Shown in pieces: positions 1 through 8,326 of a stretch of DNA of 64,000 bases. Position 1 is the first letter of the stretch. Every line of letters starts with the position of its first letter. The notes under the pieces were generated by a model, which saw only the letters and a list, made by a program, of their open reading frames with translations, ran no database searches and was not told the DNA's origin. The position numbers and the translations under genes were made by a program. The DNA is taken from the NCBI RefSeq assembly GCF_014171595.1, contig NZ_CP050451.1:3720001-3784000 (forward strand), written 5' to 3'. The DNA is from Massilia sp. Se16.2.3. Its GTDB lineage: Bacteria > Pseudomonadota > Gammaproteobacteria > Burkholderiales > Burkholderiaceae_D.

Positions 1-602
1 ATATCGAACCGGCCTCGTGCTGCTTCAACCGCCTGGTGAAAGCCACGCCCGACGCGCGCGAGATCGCCGCCCTGTTCGGCCAGGTGCCGGGCGTTTTCCT
101 GAACATGATGAGCGCCGCAGCCGAGCCGCAGGCCTTCCAGTGGGAGCGCATGTTCGACCGCTGGCTGTCGCTTGGCGACCGGCATGCGCTCACCACCCAC
201 ATGCAGGTGGAACGCTGGACCCATGACGAGTTCGCGATGCCGGGGCGGCTCTTTGCCGACATCGTCGAGTCCTTCTACCGCAAGGACGAGTTCATGGCCG
301 GCAGCCTGGAGATAGCCGGGCGCAGCGTGAGCCCGGCCGCACTGCGCGCGCCGCTGGTGAGCGTGGCCGACCCGCGCAGCAAGCTCATTCCCCCGGCGGC
401 AACCCAGCGCTTCCACGAGGCGGCTGCCAGCCCGGCCAAGCTGCTGCTGCACTACGAAGGCGACATCGGCGTGAACCTGCAGCACGTGGGCGTGCTGGTG
501 GGGCGCAATGCCCATGCGCGCATCTGGCCGGCAATCTTCAACTGGCTCGACGCCGAAGCCGCGCTCCCCATCGCCGCTACGGACACGGCAGGCCTGCGTT
601 GA
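1..602 (+). CDS. PhaC-like alpha/beta hydrolase, C-terminal part (5' truncated by window edge)
   Basis: The frame is open from base 3 and ends at TGA 600-602, so only the last 199 residues are present. The fragment resembles the C-terminal half of class III-like poly-hydroxyalkanoate synthases and related alpha/beta hydrolases. A strand-turn segment VSVADPRSKLIPP carries the likely catalytic aspartate. The later LQHVGVLVG carries the likely catalytic histidine, as in the PhaC HIG motif. The nucleophile region lies outside the window. It could be a PHA synthase or a PhaC-family hydrolase with another acyl substrate; the fragment cannot separate these. A GTG at 36 is internal and not a believable start, because the homology runs upstream of it. 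Confidence 0.7.
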   Translation, partial: IEPASCCFNRLVKATPDAREIAALFGQVPGVFLNMMSAAAEPQAFQWERMFDRWLSLGDRHALTTHMQVERWTHDEFAMPGRLFADIVESFYRKDEFMAGSLEIAGRSVSPAALRAPLVSVADPRSKLIPPAATQRFHEAAASPAKLLLHYEGDIGVNLQHVGVLVGRNAHARIWPAIFNWLDAEAALPIAATDTAGLR

Positions 603-707
603 GAAGTGCGCGCGCCGGTGCGGCAGTGCCCCAGTGACCACGAGGGCGGGTGACCGCAGCCCGGTCTCGATGTAAGCTGTCCCTTTCTGAACCTGAAGGG
701 GGATGTC

Positions 708-1187
708 ATGCTCGGCAAGAACTCGGTTTGTCTTGGCTTCAAGGACGCGGCCCTGGAAGCGGCGCAGTTTTACGCGGCCACCTTTCCCGACAGCGCCGTC
801 ACGGCCGTCCATCGCGCTCCCGCCGACTACCCGGCCGGCAAGGAAGGCGAGGTCCTGATGGTCGAATTCACGGTGATGGGGATCCCCTGCCTGGGCCTGA
901 ACGGCGGGCCGGACTTCGTCCACAGCCAGGCTTTCTCTTTCCAGGTCGCCACCGACGACCAGCAGGAGACCGACCGCCTGTGGGATGCGATCGTCCAGAA
1001 CGGCGGCACCGCGAACGTCTGCGGCTGGTGCCAGGACAAATGGGGCCTGTCGTGGCAGATCACGCCGCGCGCGCTGACGGCCGCCGTCACCGATCCCGAT
1101 CCGGCGGTGGCCAAGCGCGCTTTCGAGGCGATGATGGGGATGGGGAAAATCGATATTGCCGCGATCGAAGCGGCCCGGCGCGGGTAA
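708..1187 (+). CDS. VOC family protein (PhnB/YjdN-like)
   Basis: A 159-residue single-domain protein with the vicinal-oxygen-chelate layout of the PhnB/YjdN ('3-demethylubiquinone-9 3-methyltransferase-like') family. An N-terminal strand CLGFKDAALEAAQFYAATFPDS is followed by a central FTVMGIPCLGLNGGP and a C-terminal WGLSWQITPRAL, typical of this group. These proteins are small cytoplasmic enzymes or binding proteins of varied or unknown substrate. The start is the ATG after a GAAGGGGG-type ribosome-binding site about 7 bases upstream. It appears monocistronic and faces the next gene. Family assignment is good; no reaction can be assigned. Confidence 0.8.
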   Translation: MLGKNSVCLGFKDAALEAAQFYAATFPDSAVTAVHRAPADYPAGKEGEVLMVEFTVMGIPCLGLNGGPDFVHSQAFSFQVATDDQQETDRLWDAIVQNGGTANVCGWCQDKWGLSWQITPRALTAAVTDPDPAVAKRAFEAMMGMGKIDIAAIEAARRG

Positions 1188-1291
1188 TGTGACCGGCTGC
1201 GCGGCGAGCCGGCTTCGTGCGGGCGCTGCGCCGGCCGGCGCCCTGCTGCAGCGGCCCCCGCCGCCAGGCGCCGCGGCCCGGGCGAGGCGGC

Positions 1292-2692
1292 TTACACCAG
1301 CCCGGTCAGGTAGTAGACCGCGATGACGAAGAACACGGCCAGCGTCTTGATGAGGGTGACGGCGAAGATTTCGCGATAGGACTGGCGGTGCGTCAGGCCC
1401 GTCACGGCCAGCAGCGTGATCACGGCGCCGTTGTGCGGCAGCGTGTCCATGCCGCCGCTGGCCATGGCCACCACCCGGTGCAGCACTTCCAGCGGAATCT
1501 GGGCCGCCTGCGCGCCCTGGATGAACAGGTCGGACATGGCGGCCAGCGCGATGCTCATGCCGCCCGAGGCGGAACCGGTGATGCCGGCCAGCGAACTGAC
1601 CGATACGGCCGCGTTGATCAGCGGGTCGGGAATGCTCCTCAGGGCGCTGCCGACGACGACGAAACCGGGCAGCGCCGCGATCACGCCGCCGAACCCGTAT
1701 TCCGAAGCCGTGTTCATCGCCGCCAGCAGGGCGCCGCCGACGGCCGCCTTCGAGCCTTCGGCGAAGCGCGCACTGACGCGTTTGAAGGCGGTCGCCAGCA
1801 CCAGCAGGATCCCCAGCAGCAGTGCGCCCTGCACCGCCCAGATCGCCACCACGGTCTTGATCGGCGTCGTTACCGGCGCGTGCAGGCCCGGCAGGATTTC
1901 GGGCGCCACCGTGAACGAAGTCCCATACCATTCGGGAATCATCCGCGTCAGCAGGAAATTGGCGACGCCGACCAGGATCAGCGGCAGGATCGCCAGCAGC
2001 GGGTTCGGCAGCGATTTCGCCTGCACGCGCTCCGGCTCGTTCGCCAGCGCGCTGCCATAGCCTTCGCCGGCAGCCATCGCGGCGCGGCGGCGCCATTCCA
2101 GGTAGGCCAGCCCGACCACGATCATGAAGACCGAACCGATCGTGCCCAGCATGGGTGCGGCCCAGGACGTGGTCTTGAAGAAGGTGGTCGGGATGATGTT
2201 CTGGATCTGCGGCGTGCCCGGCAGCGAATCCATCGTGAACGAGAAGGCCCCCAGCGCCAGCGCGCCCGGCATCAGGCGCTTCGGAATGTTGCTCTGGCGG
2301 TAGAGCTCGGCGGCGAAGGGGTACACCGCGAACACCACCACGAACAGCGACACGCCGCCATAGGTCAGCAGCGCGCAGACGGCAACGATGACGGCATTCG
2401 CGCGCGAGCGGCCGATGTAGCGCACCGCGGCGGCCACGATCGATTCCGAAAAGCCGGACAGCTCAATGAGTTTGCCGAACACGGCGCCGAGCATGAAGAC
2501 GGGGAAGTACAACTTCACGAAGCCGACCATCTTCTCCATGAAGATGCCTGAAAACACCGGCGCGACAGCAGCCGGGTCGGTCAGCAGCACCGCGCCGAGG
2601 GCGGCGATCGGTGCGAACAGGATAACGCTGTAGCCGCGGTAGGCGGCGAACATCAAAAACGCCAGGGCGGCGAGGACGATCAGGAATGACAA
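1292..2692 (-). CDS. GntP family permease (gluconate/organic acid:H+ symporter type)
   Basis: A 466-residue polytopic inner-membrane protein with about twelve hydrophobic segments. The layout matches the GntP/CitMHS-like family: N-terminal MSFLIVLAALAFLMFAAYRG, a central TYGGVSLFVVVFAVYPFA, and SFTMDSLPGTPQIQNIIPTTFF, the typical substrate-path region. A hydrophilic loop near residue 210 splits the two halves. Family members take up gluconate or other small organic acids with protons; the exact substrate cannot be read here. It is transcribed away from the NCS2 permease at 2978, and the shared spacer holds a tandem palindrome that may be an operator. The C-terminal end faces the VOC gene. Confidence 0.82.
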   Translation of the reverse strand: MSFLIVLAALAFLMFAAYRGYSVILFAPIAALGAVLLTDPAAVAPVFSGIFMEKMVGFVKLYFPVFMLGAVFGKLIELSGFSESIVAAAVRYIGRSRANAVIVAVCALLTYGGVSLFVVVFAVYPFAAELYRQSNIPKRLMPGALALGAFSFTMDSLPGTPQIQNIIPTTFFKTTSWAAPMLGTIGSVFMIVVGLAYLEWRRRAAMAAGEGYGSALANEPERVQAKSLPNPLLAILPLILVGVANFLLTRMIPEWYGTSFTVAPEILPGLHAPVTTPIKTVVAIWAVQGALLLGILLVLATAFKRVSARFAEGSKAAVGGALLAAMNTASEYGFGGVIAALPGFVVVGSALRSIPDPLINAAVSVSSLAGITGSASGGMSIALAAMSDLFIQGAQAAQIPLEVLHRVVAMASGGMDTLPHNGAVITLLAVTGLTHRQSYREIFAVTLIKTLAVFFVIAVYYLTGLV

Positions 2693-2857
2693 GCTTGCTC
2701 CTTTTTTCTCTTGTTTCTCACGACCGGTCGCGTTCTGCGGACCGGCTTTTCGTCTCCGCCCATGTGCGGCTCACCATGTTTCGAACGGCCGCAAGCGATG
2801 GTGGTCCGACCACATGGGCCCGGTCGATTATTCGCGATCGTTGCCGAATTTGAAATA

Positions 2858-2887
2858 CGTAGAACTACGGTAGTAGAACTACGGTAG
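2858..2887. promoter_or_regulatory. Tandem palindromic repeat, possible operator between divergent permeases
   Basis: A 14-base unit (TAGAACTACGGTAG) occurs twice head to tail at 2860-2873 and 2874-2887. Each copy contains a small dyad: CGTAG-AA-CTACG at 2858-2869 and GTAG-AA-CTAC at 2873-2882. The site lies about 170 bases upstream of the gntP-like start and about 90 bases upstream of the NCS2 permease start. Phased dyads one and a third turns apart suit a dimeric repressor, but no regulator gene adjoins, so this is inference. Confidence 0.4.
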
Positions 2888-2977
2888 CGATCCGGACCTC
2901 GGCGCGGTGCCGAAGCGCACGCGGCGCGGCGGAACAAGTTGTCAATGTAGAATGACCTTTTTGCCCCCTACGCGCCC

Positions 2978-4366
2978 ATGACCTGCCTGCCGAAGCTGCC
3001 CGCATCGTCCCCCGAACTCGTCCTCGGCCTCGAGGACCGGCCCGGCCCCCTGATCGGCATGCTGGCTGCCCTGCAGCACTTGCTGGCGATCATCGTTCCA
3101 ATCGTCACGCCGGGCCTCCTGATCTGCCAGGCGCTGGGCGTATCGGCCCGCGATACCAACCTGATCGTCTCGATGTCGCTCGTCATCTCCGGCATCGCCA
3201 CCTTCGTGCAGTGCCGCCGCATCGGGCCCTTCGGCGCGGGGCTGCTGGTCGTGCAAGGCACCAGCTTCAATTTCGTCGGCCCGCTGATCGCCGGCGGCAC
3301 CCTGATGGTCAAGGCGGGAACCCCGGTCGAGGGCGTGATGGCGGCGATCTTCGGCGTGGTGGTGGCCGGCTCCTTCATCGAGATGGGTGTCTCGCGCGTG
3401 CTGCCCTTGCTCACGCGCGTGATCACGCCGCTCGTCACCGGCATCGTGGTGCTGATGATCGGCCTTACCCTGATCAAGGTCGGCCTGGTCAGCATGGGCG
3501 GCGGCTTCGCGGCGATGGGCAACGGTACTTTCGCCAACGGCCAGAACCTGCTGCTGTCGAGCGTGGTCCTCGGCTTGATCGTCGTCCTGAACCGCATTCC
3601 CGTGGTCTGGATCCGCAGCAGCGCCATCATCATCGCGCTGGCGGCCGGCTATGCGCTTGCCGCCATGCTGGGCAGGCTCGATTTTTCCGGCATGCGCGCC
3701 GCGCCCCTGTTCCAGGTACCGAGCCCGCTGCATTTCGGGATCGCATTTTCCTGGACGCTGTTCATCCCGATGATCGTCATCTACCTCGTCACCTCGCTCG
3801 AAGCCATCGGCGACGTCACGGCCACCAGCAAGATCTCGCGCGAGCCGGTCGAAGGCCCGCTGTGGATGCGCCGCATCAAGGGCGGCGTGCTGCTCAATGG
3901 CGCCAACTCGCTGCTAGCTGGCCTGTTCAACACTTTCCCCAGCTCGATCTTCGCCCAGAACAACGGCGTCATCCAGTTGACCGGCATCGCCAGCCGCCAT
4001 ATCGGCATGTGGATCGCGCTCTTCCTGGTCGTGCTGGGACTGTTCCCGGGCGTGGCGGGCGTGATCCAGGCGGTGCCCGAGCCCGTGCTGGGCGGCGCCG
4101 TGATCGTCATGTTCGGGGCGGTGGCCGCCGCGGGCATCAACATCCTCGCCAGCGTGAAGCTCGACCGGCGGGCACTGCTGATCGTGGCCGTGTCGCTGGC
4201 ACTCGGCCTGGGCGTGTCGCAGGTGCCCGAATTCCTGGCGCACATGCCGGCGGCGCTGCGCACCGTGCTGGAATCCGGCGTGGCGACCGGCGGCATCGCA
4301 GCCGTGCTGCTGAACTGGTTCCTGCCTGCCCCGTCGGACGCGAACACCGCCGCCGACGCGCCTTGA
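2978..4366 (+). CDS. NCS2 family nucleobase:cation symporter (xanthine/uracil permease type)
   Basis: A 462-residue inner-membrane permease of the NCS2 (nucleobase-ascorbate transporter) family, near the normal length. The N-terminal LQHLLAI carries the conserved TM1 histidine. TM8 has the acidic SLEAIGDVTA segment, and the signature QNNGVIQLTG sits at about residue 330 with the conserved Q and N of the family. Members import xanthine, urate or uracil with protons or sodium; the motifs look nearer to xanthine/urate carriers (XanP/UacT type) than to UraA, but I cannot fix the substrate. It stands divergent from the GntP-type permease. Confidence 0.85.
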   Translation: MTCLPKLPASSPELVLGLEDRPGPLIGMLAALQHLLAIIVPIVTPGLLICQALGVSARDTNLIVSMSLVISGIATFVQCRRIGPFGAGLLVVQGTSFNFVGPLIAGGTLMVKAGTPVEGVMAAIFGVVVAGSFIEMGVSRVLPLLTRVITPLVTGIVVLMIGLTLIKVGLVSMGGGFAAMGNGTFANGQNLLLSSVVLGLIVVLNRIPVVWIRSSAIIIALAAGYALAAMLGRLDFSGMRAAPLFQVPSPLHFGIAFSWTLFIPMIVIYLVTSLEAIGDVTATSKISREPVEGPLWMRRIKGGVLLNGANSLLAGLFNTFPSSIFAQNNGVIQLTGIASRHIGMWIALFLVVLGLFPGVAGVIQAVPEPVLGGAVIVMFGAVAAAGINILASVKLDRRALLIVAVSLALGLGVSQVPEFLAHMPAALRTVLESGVATGGIAAVLLNWFLPAPSDANTAADAP

Positions 4367-4418
4367 ACACATCGCGCTGTGCGAATCCGCACACCCGTTT
4401 CGCATCGGCAGTATTCTG

Positions 4419-4447
4419 TTGACAATATTGAAACCGGAAAATACAGT
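4419..4447 (+). promoter_or_regulatory. Sigma70 promoter of the porin gene
   Basis: A perfect -35 hexamer TTGACA (4419-4424) is followed after exactly 17 bases by TACAGT (4442-4447), a good -10. It sits about 127 bases upstream of the porin start, leaving a long leader suited to post-transcriptional control, as is common for porins. Confidence 0.7.
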
Positions 4448-4573
4448 TTCATTGCAGCTGGCCGGATTCCGCCAAGAGAAACGCCGCCGCCATGCCGTCG
4501 CGCCGTACCCTGCTTCATCGCCATCCCGGCCTCCCCAGGCCGGCGCCCCCAGGAAAACCAGGAGACAGCATTA

Positions 4574-5659
4574 ATGAAGAAGACCATCCTTGCAATGGCC
4601 GTGCTCGCCGCATGCACGTCGGCCGCTTCGGCGCAAACCAGCGTCACCATTTATGGCATCGTCGATGCCGGCCTCACCCATGTCACCAATGACGGCCCCA
4701 CCGGCGACCGCACCACGGTCGAAGCCGGGCAAATGCTGGTCTCGCGCTGGGGCTTCAAGGGTAGCGACGACATCGGCGGCGGCCTCAAGGCACGCTTTGC
4801 GCTGGAGGGCACGCTGCTCAACGATACCGGTGGCGCCGGCGTGCCGACCGGTACGCCCTCGAATACCGCCCTGTTCGACCGCGAAGCCACCGTCGGCCTG
4901 GCGGGGAACTTCGGTTCGATCGACATCGGCCGCCAGAACATCCTCGGCATGGGCTCGGTCGCCCTGGCCGATCCGATGAATTCCGCATTCGCCGCAACGA
5001 GCCCGAACGTCCTCTTCGGCGGCATGAACTACGCCGCCGTGTATGGCGCTTACGGTGCGAACAATGGCGGCAGCGCCCTACGCCAGAGTAATTCCATCAA
5101 ATACGTCTCGCCGAGCTTCCACGGCGCCGGCTTCGCGCTGATGCGCGCCTTTGGCGAACAGGCCAACGGCTTCCAGAAGAATTCCTACCAGGGCGCCTCG
5201 GTGTTCTACAACGCCGGCGCCTTCGGTGGCGGCGCAGCCTATGCGCGCATGAAGAACATCACGGACAGCGACCTGCTGAAGTCCTTCGGCATCGGCCTGA
5301 AGTATTCGCTGCCGGCGGTCGTGCTGAAGTCGACCTACATCCAGAACGAACTGGAAAGCACGGGCCGCAAGATCGCCATCCTCGGCCTAGGCGTGGACGT
5401 GCCGGTGGGGCCTGCCCTCACCCTGAACGGCGCCTACTACAACACGCGCCGCAGCGGCGACCTGCGCGACGACTCGCAGCAATACATCTTCATCGCCCGC
5501 TATGCGCTGAGCAAACGCAGCACCTTCTACGGCTCGTACGGGCACGCCGCCACCGACAGCGTGGTGCGCGATGGCCAGATCAACCTCGCCCAGGGCTTCG
5601 TCGCGGTGGGCAGCGACTCGGCCAACCGCTTCACGGCCGGCATCCTGCACCTGTTCTGA
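4574..5659 (+). CDS. Gram-negative trimeric porin (Burkholderiales type)
   Basis: A 361-residue outer-membrane general porin. It begins MKKTILAMAVLAACTSAASAQTS, a clear Sec signal peptide cut after AQ or ASA, and continues SVTIYGIVDAGL, the standard first strand of the porin_4/OmpC-like family in Burkholderiales. It ends FTAGILHLF, with the C-terminal phenylalanine needed for Bam-dependent assembly. Alternating amphipathic strands fill the length. The ATG at 4574 was chosen over in-frame upstream starts because only it yields a signal peptide and it follows a GGAGAC ribosome-binding site. A strong promoter precedes it and a hairpin terminator follows, so it is monocistronic. Confidence 0.92.
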   Translation: MKKTILAMAVLAACTSAASAQTSVTIYGIVDAGLTHVTNDGPTGDRTTVEAGQMLVSRWGFKGSDDIGGGLKARFALEGTLLNDTGGAGVPTGTPSNTALFDREATVGLAGNFGSIDIGRQNILGMGSVALADPMNSAFAATSPNVLFGGMNYAAVYGAYGANNGGSALRQSNSIKYVSPSFHGAGFALMRAFGEQANGFQKNSYQGASVFYNAGAFGGGAAYARMKNITDSDLLKSFGIGLKYSLPAVVLKSTYIQNELESTGRKIAILGLGVDVPVGPALTLNGAYYNTRRSGDLRDDSQQYIFIARYALSKRSTFYGSYGHAATDSVVRDGQINLAQGFVAVGSDSANRFTAGILHLF

Positions 5660-5680
5660 ACCTCGGCCCTGCGGAAAGCG

Positions 5681-5713
5681 AGCCGGCCGGGCGGCAGCCC
5701 CGCCGGCTTTTTT
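5681..5713 (+). terminator. Rho-independent terminator after the porin gene
   Basis: AGCCGGC (5681-5687) pairs perfectly with GCCGGCT (5702-5708) around a G/C-rich loop, followed by a run of T at 5708-5713. It lies 21 bases after the porin stop codon. Confidence 0.8.
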
Positions 5714-5781
5714 CATGCCGGCGCGTGGACGAACGCGGCCTTCGTCTACACTGCCCGTTTCGAACGCACAGAGCACATACC

Positions 5782-6240
5782 ATGAGCACACCCGACGCCG
5801 ACGCCGTACCCGAGGGCTTCGAACGCATGCAGCGCGGCGGCCCCTTCATCGCCGGCCTCGGGCCGCTGTACTGCCGCCGGAATCCTGAGTCCGGCGAGAT
5901 CGTGATCGCGATGCGCATCCAGCCGCAGCACACCAACATGCGCGGCATTGCCCATGGCGGCATGCTGGCCACGCTGGCCGATGCGTCGCTGGGCCTGGGA
6001 TTGACCCTCCACTGCGACGGCCGACACTCCTTCCTGACCGTAAACCTCAGCACCGATTTCATCGACGCCGCGCGTCCGGGCGACTGGGTCGAGGCGCACG
6101 TGCACATCGAACGCATCGGCCTGCGCGTCGCGTTTGCCGGTTGCACCCTGCAGGTAAAGGGGAAGCGCATCCTGCGCGCCAGCGGCGTGTTCACGGTGAT
6201 GAAGCCGCTGACGCCCGAGCAGCTGGCGGCCGGCTACTGA
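5782..6240 (+). CDS. PaaI family hotdog thioesterase
   Basis: A 152-residue hotdog-fold acyl-CoA thioesterase. The central helix begins at MRGIAHGGMLATLADASLG, carrying the HGG signature of the PaaI/4HBT family and the catalytic acidic residue downstream. Strands LTVNLSTDFIDAARPGDWVEAHVHI and the C-terminal ILRASGVFTVMK complete the fold. Members hydrolyse aromatic or medium-chain acyl-CoAs in the cytoplasm. Substrate is unknown, but the acyl-CoA and CoA-transfer genes just downstream make a role in CoA recycling plausible. It converges on the IclR regulator gene with only three bases between the two stops. Confidence 0.85.
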   Translation: MSTPDADAVPEGFERMQRGGPFIAGLGPLYCRRNPESGEIVIAMRIQPQHTNMRGIAHGGMLATLADASLGLGLTLHCDGRHSFLTVNLSTDFIDAARPGDWVEAHVHIERIGLRVAFAGCTLQVKGKRILRASGVFTVMKPLTPEQLAAGY

Positions 6241-6243
6241 GCC

Positions 6244-7062
6244 TCAGGACTCCAGGCGCGCGGCGATCTCGATCAGGCGCGGGCGCACTTCCTCGAGCAG
6301 GAACTCCTTCGACACGCTCGACGCCGGCCCGCCGCAGTTGATCGACATGAGCTGGCTGCCGCCGATCGGCATGAAGCCCACCGCGATGCCGTTGACGTCC
6401 TTTTGCCAATCGCCGAACGAGGTGGTGCAGCCATAGGCCTCGTAGTCGCGCAGGCCCTTCTCGAAGCCCTCGCGCAGGGCTGCGTGCGCCAATTCGTCCA
6501 GTTCCAGTGCGCGGCCGAAGATGTCCTTGCGTTCCTGTTCCGGTGCTTTCACCAGGTAGGCGCGGCCGATGGCGGAGGCCGCCAGGGGCATGCGCGAGCC
6601 CACCTGCAAGGCGAGCGCCAGCGCCGCCGTGCTGCGGCAGACCTCCACATAGATCATCGACAGCCGGTCGCGCATGGCGATCGAGACGGTCGTGCCGGAA
6701 AACTCGGCCAGCTCCTGCATCATCGACCGCGCCAGCTGGCGGATGTCCAGGCGCGCCAGCATCGCGCTGCCGAGACCCAGCGTGGCGGTGCCGAGCACGT
6801 AGCGGCCGCCGCTTTCCTGCACCAGGTAGCCCAGTTTGGTGAGCGTATAGGTGAAGCGCGTGACGGTGGACTTGGGCAGGCCGCAGCGCTCGGCGATCTG
6901 CTGGTTCGACAGCGCCTTGTCGGCGCGGCGGAAGCAGGCCAGCACCTCCAGCCCGCGCGCCAGCGCCGTGATGTAGTAGCGGTCTTCGGCGGAGCGTGCG
7001 GTATCGATTCCGGCTGCTATCGGGCCCTGCGCTTCCGGTGCGTCTGTATCGCTCGCTGGCAT
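6244..7062 (-). CDS. IclR family transcriptional regulator
   Basis: A 272-residue regulator with the IclR arrangement. The N-terminal winged helix-turn-helix spans roughly residues 25-90 (LARGLEVLACF, then LSNQQIAERCGLPKSTVTRFTYTL as the recognition helix). The C-terminal effector-binding domain spans residues 100-265, including the MPLAASAIGRAYL and CTTSFGDWQKDVNGIAVG segments typical of the ligand pocket. The ATG at 7062 follows GGGGAGCAGACC and excludes a longer, poorly supported N-terminus. It is divergent from livHMGFK across a 397-base spacer, so it most likely controls that transporter and the CoA-pathway genes behind it. Ligand unknown. Confidence 0.88.
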   Translation of the reverse strand: MPASDTDAPEAQGPIAAGIDTARSAEDRYYITALARGLEVLACFRRADKALSNQQIAERCGLPKSTVTRFTYTLTKLGYLVQESGGRYVLGTATLGLGSAMLARLDIRQLARSMMQELAEFSGTTVSIAMRDRLSMIYVEVCRSTAALALALQVGSRMPLAASAIGRAYLVKAPEQERKDIFGRALELDELAHAALREGFEKGLRDYEAYGCTTSFGDWQKDVNGIAVGFMPIGGSQLMSINCGGPASSVSKEFLLEEVRPRLIEIAARLES

Positions 7063-7459
7063 GGTCTGCTCCCCAGTTGAAACGGCATCGAAAAGCGTGC
7101 GGCGCGCGGCCGGAAAACCCTTCCCGGAGCGCCTGGCGCATGGCACACTGAACCAGCGCCGATGCCTGCGGGCGCAACCCGCGTCCTCTACGAACAAACC
7201 GTTGCTCGTCCGCGCAAAGTATCGTATTCTTTTTTCAATTCTATTCCATTTTACTGCACTCGGTTTCGCCAGGCAAAACTATCGCTGCCCGGCGCGCTAT
7301 GCAGTCCAGGCCAGGGAGCGACAACGCATGCACCTGTACCAGAGACGCGGGAAAGGCCTCTACGCCACCACGAGCCTGGCGCCGCCCCGCTAGGCATCCC
7401 CGCCTCACCCGCACCAGCATCCAAAGCCCTACGACGATACCCACCACGGAGACAGTATT
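7063..7459. promoter_or_regulatory. Divergent IclR / livH intergenic region
   Basis: This 397-base spacer has no credible gene. An unusually AT-rich patch lies at about 7213-7260 (TTTTTTCAATTC and CCATTTTACT) in otherwise GC-rich DNA. The promoters for both directions and the IclR operator are expected here, but no hexamer pair is convincing. The livH leader from about 7300 also carries nothing I can name. Confidence 0.45.
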
Positions 7460-8326
7460 TTGGCGCTTTTCCTGCAGCAGGTCCTCAACGCCCTGACCCT
7501 GGGCGGCGTCTACAGCCTGGTCGCGCTCGGGCTCACGCTGGTCTACGGCATCCTGCACGTACCGAACTTCGCCCATGGCGCCTTCTACATGGCCGGCGCC
7601 TATGCCGCCTTCTTCATGGTCGACCGCTTCGGCCTGAACTACTGGTGGGGCATGCTGGGCGCGGCCGCCAGCGTGGCCTTCATCTCCGTGCTGTCCGAAC
7701 GCCTGGTCTTCCACCCGCTCCGCAAAGCCCCCTACCTGCACCAGATGATCGCCTCCATCGGCGTGCTGCTCTTCCTGGAAGCGGGCGCGCAGGCCATCTG
7801 GGGCGCCGACTTCCACCGCATGGCGACGCCCTACACCCAGCTCCTCGAATTCGGCGGCCTCACGCTCCCGGCCCAGCGCCTGCTGATCATCGCCGCCGCT
7901 TTTCTCCTGGTCGCGCTGCTGCAGCTCTTCCTCAAGAAAACGGTCACCGGCGCCACCATCGTCGCGATGGCGCAGAACCGCGACGGCGCCGCCCTGGTGG
8001 GCATCGACGCCAACCGTGTCGCCATGCTCACCTTCGCCATTGCCGGCGCCCTCGCCGGCATGGCGGCGGTGCTGTACGCGCCGATCAACCTGGTCTACAC
8101 CTCGATGGGCAACCTGGTGATCACCAAGGCCTTCGTCATCATCGTGCTGGGCGGGATGGGCAGCGTGCCCGGGGCGATTGCCGGTGGCCTGATCCTCGGC
8201 TTCGCCGAGAGCTTCGGCGCCTTCTACATCTCCACCGACTACAAGGACATCATCGCGTTCGCCCTGCTGGTACTCATCTTGTCGGTGCGGCCGCAAGGCC
8301 TGTTCGCGCGGGGAGCGGGCGCATGA
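7460..8326 (+). CDS. livH: Branched-chain amino acid-type ABC transporter permease LivH
   Basis: A 288-residue permease of the HAAT (LivH/LivM) group. It starts at TTG 7460, preceded by a GGAGA site; the protein begins ALFLQQVLNALTLGGVYSLVALGLTLVYGILHVPNFAHGAFYMAGAY, whose N-terminal helix and NFAHG turn are the LivH hallmark. Eight or so membrane helices follow. The ABC-facing loop sits near DGAALVGIDANRV, matching the EAA-like region of this family. It overlaps livM by ATGA, so the two are co-translated. Substrate need not be an amino acid: the CoA-transferase and dehydrogenases downstream suggest an aromatic or dicarboxylic acid. Confidence 0.9.
   Translation: MALFLQQVLNALTLGGVYSLVALGLTLVYGILHVPNFAHGAFYMAGAYAAFFMVDRFGLNYWWGMLGAAASVAFISVLSERLVFHPLRKAPYLHQMIASIGVLLFLEAGAQAIWGADFHRMATPYTQLLEFGGLTLPAQRLLIIAAAFLLVALLQLFLKKTVTGATIVAMAQNRDGAALVGIDANRVAMLTFAIAGALAGMAAVLYAPINLVYTSMGNLVITKAFVIIVLGGMGSVPGAIAGGLILGFAESFGAFYISTDYKDIIAFALLVLILSVRPQGLFARGAGA

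Noticed and set aside
1217..2551. A 444-residue plus-strand frame opposite the GntP permease
   Set aside because: Composition is Arg/His/Gln/Gly-rich with no hydrophobic segments, as expected from reverse reading of a membrane protein gene.
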